DNA of 12,099 nucleotides, from the NCBI GenBank assembly GCA_934418295.1, contig CAKRWZ010000052.1, forward strand, positions 1 through 12,099. Reading direction: 5' to 3'. Positions within the stretch are counted from its first letter, which is position 1; every line of letters begins with the position of its first letter. A program made the position numbers and the translations under genes. Origin of the DNA: an uncultured Mediterraneibacter sp. GTDB taxonomy: Bacteria; Bacillota; Clostridia; Lachnospirales; Lachnospiraceae. The notes beneath the pieces were generated by a model, which saw nothing but the letters and a program-made list of their open reading frames with translations, was not told the origin of the DNA and did no database searches. Positions 6,229 to 12,099 of this stretch are shown one piece after another.

Positions 6229-7596
6229 CTAAGCCGTTCGCATTTTCTGCAGCTCCCGGATCCCCAGTCCGATGGCAGTAAAGGCAGCTGCACCGTCTGC
6301 GATGGGGCCTGCATACATTACGCCGTCGATCCCCAAAAAGATCGGGAAGATCACGATCAGCGGAAGCAAAAAGAGGACCTGCCGTGTCAAAGACACGATG
6401 GCTCCTAATTTTGCTTTTCCTATTGAAGTAAAGAAGCCTGATACAAAAGGATGTATTCCGTTCAGGAACGTAAAAAACATATAGATGCGGAAGTATCTTT
6501 CTGCAAACCGAAAATAGTTTTCACTGCCATTTCCGAAGATCTGTATGATCTGTCTCGGAAAGACCTGAAAACACAGAAAGAAGATTGCTCCGATCATCAA
6601 AGACAGTGTGACCGCCGTTCGCACTGTCTCTTTTACTCTCGCATAGTTTTTAGCTCCGTAATTGTAACCGATGATCGGCTGACACCCCTGGGATATTCCG
6701 ATACAGATCGCCATAAACACCATATTGACCTTTGATATCACCCCGGCACAGGCCAGCGGAATCTCTGCCCCATACACAGATTTTGCCCCGTAGATGCGCA
6801 GAACATTATTCATGGTGACCTGTACGATCCCCATGGCTACCTGATTGATACAGGATGCCATTCCCAAAGATACGATTTTTCGGAAGCACTTGAAATCCGG
6901 GCGCAGCATTTCCCGCCGCAGATCCATTTCCCGGAAACGCCAAAAGTACAAAATGACCATCAGTCCTGAGATCACCTGGCCGATCACCGTTGCCCAGGCT
7001 GCCCCTTTGATCCCGCAACCGAAAGAAAAAATAAACAGCGGATCCAGGATCGTATTCAAGATTGCCCCCGTCAGCATACAGATCATGGAATAGGCCGGGC
7101 TTTTATCCGCCCGGACCAGATGATTGCCTCCTGTGGTCAGCACTAAAAAGGGAACCCCCAGCGCAGTGATCCCCGTATAATCTTTTGCAAAGGGAAGGAC
7201 CTCCGATGTCGCACCAAACAGATGCAGCAGCGGCTCCAAAAAAATCAGTACCACCGCCGCGATCAACAGGCCGCAGACGCCTAGTAAGCACAGACCCGTT
7301 CCCGCAATTTTGCAGGCTTCTTTTTCATTTCCGGCACCCGACTCCAGATTATAATTGGAAGCGCTGCCGATCCCCAGCAAAAGGGCTGCTGCCGTACAGG
7401 CAATGGTCACCGGAAATGCAACGTTTGTCGCCGCATTACCCAGAAGCCCAACGCCTTGGCCGATAAAGATCTGATCCACAATATTGTATAAAGAACTCAC
7501 CAGCATACTAATAATAGATGTAATCGCAAATTTGGCAATCAATTTCTTTACCGGTTCCGTCCCCAGTTTATTTCCCTTGTTTTCTACAGCCTCCAT
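6229..7596 (-). CDS. MATE-family cation-coupled efflux antiporter
   Basis: Multidrug and toxic-compound extrusion transporter, 455 residues from the chosen start, normal for the family. It has about twelve predicted membrane segments in two MatE halves. The first half begins LIAKFAITSIISMLVSSLYN followed by IVDQIFIGQ, the hallmark of the MepA/DinF-like branch; the second half carries GISQGCQPIIGYNYGAKN. Expected to use Na+ or H+ to export cationic compounds; the substrate is unknown. The frame is open to a GTG at 7623, but that start has no close RBS, whereas the ATG at 7596 is preceded by AAAGGAG with an 11-nt gap, so the shorter form is preferred. It lies 79 bp downstream of hflX on the same strand with no terminator in between, so read-through from hflX is likely. 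Confidence 0.92.
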   Translation of the reverse strand: MEAVENKGNKLGTEPVKKLIAKFAITSIISMLVSSLYNIVDQIFIGQGVGLLGNAATNVAFPVTIACTAAALLLGIGSASNYNLESGAGNEKEACKIAGTGLCLLGVCGLLIAAVVLIFLEPLLHLFGATSEVLPFAKDYTGITALGVPFLVLTTGGNHLVRADKSPAYSMICMLTGAILNTILDPLFIFSFGCGIKGAAWATVIGQVISGLMVILYFWRFREMDLRREMLRPDFKCFRKIVSLGMASCINQVAMGIVQVTMNNVLRIYGAKSVYGAEIPLACAGVISKVNMVFMAICIGISQGCQPIIGYNYGAKNYARVKETVRTAVTLSLMIGAIFFLCFQVFPRQIIQIFGNGSENYFRFAERYFRIYMFFTFLNGIHPFVSGFFTSIGKAKLGAIVSLTRQVLFLLPLIVIFPIFLGIDGVMYAGPIADGAAAFTAIGLGIRELQKMRTA

Positions 7597-7675
7597 ACGT
7601 TCTGACACTCCTTTATTTGCCACAAAATCTATCTGTACATTCCCTTTTCAAATTCATTTTTCTGCATCCGCAGTC

Positions 7676-8920
7676 TTAAGGAATCTGGAAGTAAATCCGC
7701 TCCGGCACACAGGCTTTTATCGCGATACCGTCTTCCTGATAAGCTTCCTCCAACAGCTGCCCGTATTCCCGGATCAATTGGATCACACCCGCTTTGGCAT
7801 AAGGAATGAGCCGCTCGATATAAATCTGATCCTTCTGCAGGATTTCCGCCAAAGCCTGGCGAAACTCTTCCATTCCCTGTCCGGTCTTGGCCGATATTCC
7901 AAGCGAATAATCCGCCCGCAGATCCCTGGGTACCTCCGGCGCATCCAGTTTATCTTGTTTGTTGAACAATGTGATCACCGGTTTGTCTTTCACGCCCAGC
8001 TCCCGCAATGTATCGTATACCACACACATCTGGGTATCCCGCTGCGGATTGGAAGCATCCACCACATGCACGATAATATCCGCATACAACACTTCTTCCA
8101 AAGTACTTTTAAATGCCTCTACCAGATGGTGCGGAAGCTTTTGGATAAAGCCTACCGTATCTGTCAAAAGGATTTTCTGACTGTGGGGCAGTTCCAACAT
8201 ACGGGTCGTAGTATCTAAGGTGGCAAACAGCATGTCGTCTGCCAAAATACCGGCGTCCGTCAGATAGTTCAGGCAAGTGCTTTTCCCCACATTAGAATAA
8301 CCCACCAGAGCCGCCGTTTTCATGGCGGAATTTTTTCTCTGGACATGAACCAATTCCCGGTGCTGCTTTACTTCCTCCAATTGTTTCTTCAGCTGGCTGA
8401 TTCGCTCACGGATCCTTCTTCGGTCTACTTCCAGCTTTTTCTCGCCGGGTCCTCTGGTCCCGATTCCGCCGCCCAGTCGAGAAAGTACTTTACCCATTCC
8501 CGTCAAATGCGCCGCGCGGTATCTGAGCTGTGCCAGTTCTACCTGGATTTTTCCTTCGCTGCTGACTGCTCTTTCCGCAAAAATATCCAAGATCAAAAGG
8601 GTCCGGTCCATTACTTTGATATCCAATTCCCTCTCCAGGTTCCCCATCTGTGCCGGCGTCAGCTCATCGTCACAGATCAAGCCCGTCGCTTCTGTCTCAA
8701 AGATCAGGAACTTCAGCTCCTGCAGCTTTCCCTTTCCGAGATAGGTGCCCGGATGCACACTTTCCCTCTTTTGTACGACCCTGCCGCAGACCGACGCCCC
8801 TGCCGTGCGAGCCAATTCTTCCAATTCATCCAAAGACGCATCTGCACCTTCCTCTGAAAGTGAAACAGCCGCCAATATCACCTTTTCTTCTGCTTCCTTT
8901 AATTCGATCATATTTTGCAT
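7676..8920 (-). CDS. hflX: GTPase HflX (ribosome-associated)
   Basis: Ribosome-binding GTPase that in studied bacteria splits or rescues stalled 70S ribosomes, for example under heat or antibiotic stress. It has 414 residues, the usual length. Domains: N-terminal HflX domain (about 10-195) with GKGK (62-65) and the diagnostic GIGTRGPGEKKLE (152-164), a coiled-coil stretch (about 165-195), then the G domain (about 201-365). Nucleotide motifs: G1 GYSNVGKST (207-215), G3 DTVGF (254-258), G4 NKQD (320-323), G5 SAK (343-345). A C-terminal extension (about 366-414) follows. The ATG at 8920 has AAAAGGA 8 nt upstream. I could not find a clear -35/-10 pair for it; its upstream region is shared with the divergent transferase gene. 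Confidence 0.96.
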   Translation of the reverse strand: MQNMIELKEAEEKVILAAVSLSEEGADASLDELEELARTAGASVCGRVVQKRESVHPGTYLGKGKLQELKFLIFETEATGLICDDELTPAQMGNLERELDIKVMDRTLLILDIFAERAVSSEGKIQVELAQLRYRAAHLTGMGKVLSRLGGGIGTRGPGEKKLEVDRRRIRERISQLKKQLEEVKQHRELVHVQRKNSAMKTAALVGYSNVGKSTCLNYLTDAGILADDMLFATLDTTTRMLELPHSQKILLTDTVGFIQKLPHHLVEAFKSTLEEVLYADIIVHVVDASNPQRDTQMCVVYDTLRELGVKDKPVITLFNKQDKLDAPEVPRDLRADYSLGISAKTGQGMEEFRQALAEILQKDQIYIERLIPYAKAGVIQLIREYGQLLEEAYQEDGIAIKACVPERIYFQIP

Positions 8921-8951
8921 ACTTGTTTTCCTTTTTTCCGGTTTTGATTTC

Positions 8952-8960
8952 TGTTATAAT
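8952..8960 (+). promoter_or_regulatory. extended -10 promoter of the phosphopantetheinyl transferase gene
   Basis: TGTTATAAT is a consensus TATAAT (8955-8960) with the TGn extension (8952-8953), which can offset the poor T-rich -35 region upstream. The predicted start is about 8967, giving a leader of about 50 nt before the TTG at 9019. The antisense of the same bases gives a weak TATAAC that could serve hflX. Confidence 0.55.
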
Positions 8961-9003
8961 CAAGACAATCTTATTTCCGATTTGTTTTCTGATCCATTTT
9001 TCG

Positions 9004-9011
9004 AAAGGAGG
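9004..9011 (+). promoter_or_regulatory. consensus ribosome binding site that fixes a TTG start
   Basis: AAAGGAGG is a near-perfect Shine-Dalgarno sequence, followed 7 nt later by TTG at 9019. No ATG or GTG at suitable spacing follows, so it identifies the TTG as the start codon of the transferase and excludes the long upstream extension of the frame (open from 8650), which lies antisense to hflX. Confidence 0.85.
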
Positions 9012-9018
9012 ATTCTTC

Positions 9019-9747
9019 TTGAAAATTTCCGTTATCCAGATCCATTCCTGGGATTTTCACACTCAATTTCATCCGTCTTTTTTACAAAAGGGGATCCTGA
9101 TCCTTCTTTTGCCTGCAAATACAGCAGCCATAACTTCTTCTGCTCTTTCCTGTTTTTCAGAAGCAGAGCTGCAAATCCTCCGCTCCTTTTCTTCATCTGC
9201 TGCACAGGAACGTTTTCTGAAAGGCCATCTGCTGCTCAAACATGCGGGCGCTTATTGTACCGGGCTGCCGGAAACTTCCTTTTCTTTAACCCCCGGCCGG
9301 CACGGAAAGTTGACCTGGCCGCTGCCTCTTTGTTTTAATCTTACCCACTCCGGAGACTGGATCGCCGCAGCCTTTTCTTTCTGCGCAGAAGTCGGCATCG
9401 ATCTGGAAGATTACCATGCAAAAAAGACTCCTTCCAAAGAGTCTTTTCTTCATCGTGTTTTCCATCCGAAAGAGCTGGCGCTTTTGGAAAAAGGATCTAC
9501 ACAAGAGCAACAGGATCTCTTTTTCCGTCTCTGGACCATGAAAGAAGCATTACTGAAAGGCACCGGTGACGGTCTCACTGTTCCCCCAAGCACATTTTGC
9601 CTGGAACCGGATCCGAATACCCCGCACATGGCTGGCACCTGGCATGTAGAAGATGCATGTGATCTGTATGCCGACTGGCATCTTTCCTCTTTCCAACCCA
9701 CCGAAAAATGCGTCTGCAGTCTTTCCTATCGGCTTCGAAGAAACTGA
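9019..9747 (+). CDS. 4'-phosphopantetheinyl transferase, Sfp type
   Basis: Transfers the phosphopantetheine arm of CoA to a serine of acyl- or peptidyl-carrier proteins. 242 residues, the usual length of the Sfp/two-lobe group (AcpS is about half that). Visible motifs: the FNLTHSGDW segment (106-114), VGIDLED (125-131) with the Mg-binding D128 and E130, and WTMKEALLKGTGDGL (172-186) with the conserved K175-E176 and K180. The N-terminal lobe (about 1-95) is poorly conserved, as expected. Translation starts at TTG (see the RBS entry). No carrier-protein, NRPS or PKS gene is in this window, so the target is elsewhere. It is divergent from hflX and its last 22 bp overlap the end of the convergent TPR gene. 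A terminator-like hairpin lies within its coding region at 9422-9447. Confidence 0.9.
   Translation: MKISVIQIHSWDFHTQFHPSFLQKGILILLLPANTAAITSSALSCFSEAELQILRSFSSSAAQERFLKGHLLLKHAGAYCTGLPETSFSLTPGRHGKLTWPLPLCFNLTHSGDWIAAAFSFCAEVGIDLEDYHAKKTPSKESFLHRVFHPKELALLEKGSTQEQQDLFFRLWTMKEALLKGTGDGLTVPPSTFCLEPDPNTPHMAGTWHVEDACDLYADWHLSSFQPTEKCVCSLSYRLRRN
9422..9447 (-). terminator. terminator-like perfect hairpin inside the transferase gene
   Basis: AAAAGACTC (9422-9430) and GAGTCTTTT (9439-9447) form a perfect 9-bp inverted repeat around an 8-nt loop. Read on the minus strand the stem runs into six Ts (GAGTCTTTTTTGC), a classical intrinsic terminator form; on the plus strand it runs into TTTTCTT. It lies 280-300 bp beyond the stop codon of the minus-strand TPR gene, which has no other visible terminator. 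Confidence 0.55.
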
Positions 9748-10337
9748 AGCTCCTTCTGCATCTCTGTATCCTCCGGATACAACTTCATGTATTCTTCTGC
9801 TTTCTGGCACGCATTTTCCCAATCTTCTGTCTGTTCATAACACGTCACTACACTGCGCCGCATTTCTTTTGCGATTTCCTCACAATCCTTCTCTTCTTCT
9901 GTCTTTGCGATTCCCAGATTAAAGCTGTTCAACGCTTTCTGGTAATCTTCCAGCTCCATGTCGCAGATTCCCATCAGCCGGTATACTTCCGCCGTTTGAT
10001 GCGTTTCCTTTTGGATCGCTTTTTCGAAAGCCTTCAATGCTTCCTTATACTCACCTTGCTCGTATTTTGCCAGGCCAATCCCCAGATATCCATCTTCCGG
10101 CTCTGTTCCTTTGGAAACGATTTTCTCAAATTCTGCTATTGCTTTCTCATATTCCTTTTGTTCCAGAAACTCCGTCCCGTTTTTTTCAAAATTTTCTGCG
10201 GTTATCATTTTATACAGTGCAAATCCCGCTCCCAATACAAGAAGCAGGCACACGACTGACCATACCATTTTGTTTCTCTGCGATTTTCTTTTTCTTCTTT
10301 TCTTTTTCTGCTTCATCCTATATTCATTCCGGTCCAC
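9726..10337 (-). CDS. membrane-anchored tetratricopeptide-repeat protein
   Basis: 203 residues. A very basic N-terminus (KQKKKRRKRKSQRNK, 9-23) precedes one membrane helix (about 25-44), so the rest faces outward under the positive-inside rule. About four TPR units follow (about 50-75, 83-113, 117-147, 160-190), each with the usual A/G and aromatic positions, for example KEYEKAIAEFEK and GEYKEALKAFEKAI. TPRs mediate protein contacts; no catalytic motif is seen, and the specific role is unknown. The start is GTG at 10337 with GGAG 11 nt upstream; an ATG at 10316 is an alternative with a poorer site. It begins 30 bp after the ArsR-type gene and is probably on the same transcript. Its end overlaps the convergent transferase gene by 22 bp. 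Confidence 0.8.
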   Translation of the reverse strand: MDRNEYRMKQKKKRRKRKSQRNKMVWSVVCLLLVLGAGFALYKMITAENFEKNGTEFLEQKEYEKAIAEFEKIVSKGTEPEDGYLGIGLAKYEQGEYKEALKAFEKAIQKETHQTAEVYRLMGICDMELEDYQKALNSFNLGIAKTEEEKDCEEIAKEMRRSVVTCYEQTEDWENACQKAEEYMKLYPEDTEMQKELQFLRSR

Positions 10338-10367
10338 TGCTTTGAAATCTCCATGCTATATTTTGTA

Positions 10368-10718
10368 TTATTCCGAAATATGCTCCAAACCTTGGTTGAT
10401 GATCGTCTTGATATGGCTGTCTGCCAGCGCATAGTATACGATCTTTCCTTCTCTTCTGTTGGTCACCAGTTTCATCTGCTTTAAAACTCGGAGCTGGTGA
10501 GATATCGCAGACTGGTTCAGTCCCAAGGTCTGCGCCAGATCTCCCACACACATTTCCGACTGGAACAGCACATAAAGGATCCGGATCCTGGTAGAGTCCC
10601 CAAACACCTTAAAGAAATCCGCCAGTGCCTTCAACGTCTCTGCTGCCGGCATATGGCTGCGTATCTGCACATAAAATTCCTCATCTGTTTTTATTTTTTC
10701 TTCTTTTTTCGTTTCCAT
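10368..10718 (-). CDS. ArsR/SmtB-family metal-sensing repressor (alpha-5 zinc-type site)
   Basis: Winged-helix repressor of 116 residues expected to leave DNA when metal binds. The core DSTRIRILYVLF is followed by the recognition region LNQSAISHQLRVLKQMKLV and the wing NRREGKIVYYAL, all typical of the family. The C-terminal helix carries D100-x-H102 and, after ten residues, H113-x2-E116, which matches the alpha-5 ligand pattern of SmtB for Zn(II). C57 in EMCVGDLA is in the alpha-3 region, but the paired Cys of cadmium/arsenic sensors is absent, so a Zn/Co-type response is more likely. I start at the ATG at 10718 (AAAGAGAG about 7 nt upstream); the frame is open further to 10829, but that part covers the promoter and terminator. 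It follows the metal ATPase gene by 124 bp. Confidence 0.9.
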   Translation of the reverse strand: METKKEEKIKTDEEFYVQIRSHMPAAETLKALADFFKVFGDSTRIRILYVLFQSEMCVGDLAQTLGLNQSAISHQLRVLKQMKLVTNRREGKIVYYALADSHIKTIINQGLEHISE

Positions 10719-10751
10719 ATGCCTGCTCTCTTTCTTTGCATTCCTGGTCTT

Positions 10752-10780
10752 ATTATAGGTTAATTTTTTGCCAAAATCAA
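10752..10780 (-). promoter_or_regulatory. promoter of the SmtB-like repressor gene
   Basis: Minus strand: -35 TTGATT (10775-10780), 17-bp spacer, -10 TATAAT (10752-10757). The -35 lies within the U-rich tail region after the terminator at 10786-10812, so the ATPase transcript ends where the repressor transcript begins. An imperfect TTTGC/GCAAA inverted pair spans the -35; I did not see a textbook SmtB/CzrA 12-2-12 operator. Confidence 0.7.
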
Positions 10781-10785
10781 GCAAA

Positions 10786-10812
10786 TCGAGCAGGATGCTG
10801 TTTCCTGCCCGA
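10786..10812 (-). terminator. Rho-independent terminator after the P1B ATPase gene
   Basis: On the minus strand TCGGGCAGGA pairs with TCCTGCTCGA (10 bp, one G-U) around a 7-nt loop, followed by TTTGCTTGATTTT. It lies 30 bp past the ATPase stop. The U-tract is interrupted, so some read-through into the repressor gene is possible. Confidence 0.7.
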
Positions 10813-10842
10813 GTTTTATCATATAACAAACAATTCTTTTCT

Positions 10843-12099
10843 TTATTTTCTTTTGGTGTAGAGAATACGGATGGAATTTAAGATACAGAGCATTGCCACG
10901 CCGGTATCTGCGAATACCGCAAACCACATATTGGCCATTCCGGCAAGACCTAATACCATGACTGCCAGTTTAATCGCCAGCGCAAATCCCACATTCTCTT
11001 TCGCGATCCTTCCGGTAGCTGCTGCGATATCAATGGATTGTACCACCGCACCCATATCCGATGTCATAAATACTACATCTGCCGCTTCAATCGCCGCATC
11101 CGCGCCGCTTCCCATAGCTGCTCCCACGTCTGCTCCTGCCAGGACCGGCGCGTCGTTGATGCCGTCTCCTACAAACATAACACTTCCATGTTTTTCCCGC
11201 AGCTTTTTCAAGGTCTCCAGCTTCTGTTCCGGAAGCAGTTTTGCATACACTTCATCGATTCCTGTTTCGGCTGCAACTGCATCTGCGCTTTCTTTTCCGT
11301 CTCCTGTCAACATCGCCGTTACGATATGGCGGCGTTTCAAGGCATTAATGGCCGCTTTCGCATTTTCCTTGATCGTGTCGTCGATCAAGATGGCGCCGGC
11401 ATAAACACCGTCTGCTGCCAAAAGGACTTCTGTTTTATAATATTCTGTGGTTTCCGTAATGGCGATGTCATTCTCTTCCAGCAATCTCCGATTGCCGCAA
11501 AGTACCTTTTTCGCGCCGATCTGCGCACAGACGCCTCGTCCGGACAGCTCCTGCATCGTATCTGCTCTCGCAAATTCCAGGTTTCTTTCTTTTACTGCTT
11601 CCATGATGCTTTCTGCGATGGGGTGGGTCGAATTCATTTCACAGGCTGCTGCCAGTTTCAAAAGTTCTGTTTCATTCAAGCCACTTTCTGCAGACGGAAG
11701 TACTTTCTGTACCACAAAATTTCCTTCTGTCACGGTTCCTGTTTTATCCATTACAACCGCCTTCGTGTTCCAAAGGGTTTCCATGGCCGTTCCGCCTTTA
11801 AACAGGATCCCCCGCTTGGAACCGGCGCCGATTCCGGAGAAAAATGCCAGCGGAACACTCAGGACCAACGCACACGGACAGCTGATTACCAGAAAGGTCA
11901 TTGCAGTATAGATCCAATAGTGCCATTCTCCGGTGATCAAAGACGGGATGATCGCCGTTCCAAGTGCCAGAATCACGACGATCGGCGTGTAGACTCTGGA
12001 GAAGCGGGTGATAAACCGGTCTATCTTCGGTTTGCTTGCAGCCGCATTTTCCACAGAATCCAAAATTCTGGTCACCATGGACTCCTTCAATTCTTTTTC
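10843..12099 (-). CDS. P1B-2-type metal-translocating ATPase (Zn/Cd/Pb exporter), 5' end outside window
   Basis: ATP-driven heavy-metal export pump of the ZntA/CadA group; the visible 418 residues run off the right edge, and the N-terminal metal-binding region and first membrane helices are missing. Counting from the window edge: the CPC ion-binding motif ISCPCALVLSVP (C74, C76), phosphorylation site DKTGT (D118), THPIAES (H159) and the hinge GDGINDAP (311-318). The last two helices carry AIKLAV (K377) and FADTGVAML (D398), the Lys/Asp pair that marks the P1B-2 Zn/Cd/Pb subgroup rather than copper pumps. The frame is open through the last base (GAA AAA GAA precede the first TTG), so the TTG at 12090 is not the start. 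A terminator follows, and an SmtB-like repressor gene lies next on the same strand. Confidence 0.95.
   Translation of the reverse strand, partial: EKELKESMVTRILDSVENAAASKPKIDRFITRFSRVYTPIVVILALGTAIIPSLITGEWHYWIYTAMTFLVISCPCALVLSVPLAFFSGIGAGSKRGILFKGGTAMETLWNTKAVVMDKTGTVTEGNFVVQKVLPSAESGLNETELLKLAAACEMNSTHPIAESIMEAVKERNLEFARADTMQELSGRGVCAQIGAKKVLCGNRRLLEENDIAITETTEYYKTEVLLAADGVYAGAILIDDTIKENAKAAINALKRRHIVTAMLTGDGKESADAVAAETGIDEVYAKLLPEQKLETLKKLREKHGSVMFVGDGINDAPVLAGADVGAAMGSGADAAIEAADVVFMTSDMGAVVQSIDIAAATGRIAKENVGFALAIKLAVMVLGLAGMANMWFAVFADTGVAMLCILNSIRILYTKRK

Noticed and set aside
8345..8857. Plus-strand reading frames antisense to hflX
   Set aside because: Shadow frames; the minus strand encodes a full HflX with all GTPase motifs.
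8940..8990. Possible hflX promoter on the minus strand (TATAAC or TTGTCT)
   Set aside because: No partner hexamer at 16-18 bp for either element; too weak to list as a feature.
8650..9018. Long N-terminal extension of the phosphopantetheinyl transferase frame
   Set aside because: It is antisense to hflX and its regulatory region, and a consensus RBS sets the start at TTG 9019.
10719..10829. 37-codon N-terminal extension of the ArsR/SmtB repressor
   Set aside because: It would cover the gene's own -10/-35 and the upstream terminator; the ATG at 10718 gives the normal family length.
12088..12090. TTG as start codon of the P1B ATPase
   Set aside because: The frame continues to the window edge, and the protein lacks the N-terminal helices every P1B ATPase has, so this is a cut gene.

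Overview
The window looks like ordinary chromosomal DNA of a low- to mid-GC Gram-positive anaerobe of the class Clostridia, most likely a gut Lachnospiraceae. This is inferred from the GGAGG-type ribosome binding sites, consensus sigma-A promoters (TTGAC-/TATAAT), AT-rich spacers, TTG/GTG starts, and the character of the proteins (YgeY-like M20 hydrolase, membrane-anchored glucosaminidase, HflX, Sfp-type transferase, P1B ATPase with SmtB-type repressor). No rRNA, tRNA, CRISPR, insertion sequence or prophage gene was seen.

Layout, left to right. (1) 11-1261, minus: M20/YgeY-family metallohydrolase. Upstream lies a gene-free stretch of about 0.7 kb (1262-1970) that carries two near-identical 29-bp promoter/operator-like direct repeats. 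(2) 1971-2750, minus: membrane-anchored glucosaminidase. (3) 2837-4347, minus: a two-gene operon of a single-domain (p)ppGpp-hydrolase-like HD protein followed by an asparaginase. It has a clear promoter at 4383-4410 and a strong terminator at 2799-2826. (4) 4527-6213, plus: a divergent operon with its own promoter, holding a FabG-like SDR oxidoreductase and an EamA/DMT permease one base apart. (5) 6229-8920, minus: MATE antiporter and HflX GTPase (hflX upstream). (6) 9019-9747, plus: a TTG-started Sfp-type phosphopantetheinyl transferase. (7) 9726-12099, minus: a P1B-2 Zn/Cd/Pb-type ATPase running off the right edge, an ArsR/SmtB repressor with an alpha-5 metal site, and a membrane-anchored TPR protein.

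How the genes work together. The clearest functional unit is the ATPase plus SmtB-like repressor, a metal efflux and sensing pair. A terminator separates them and the repressor has its own promoter. The HD hydrolase/asparaginase pair and the SDR/permease pair are tightly spaced operons, but a shared pathway is inference only. The most unexplained DNA is non-coding: the duplicated promoter/operator module and long leader before the M20 gene, and a perfect terminator-like hairpin buried inside the phosphopantetheinyl transferase gene, placed where it could end transcripts from the opposing metal/TPR operon. I did not find convincing evidence of a wholly new multi-gene system here.
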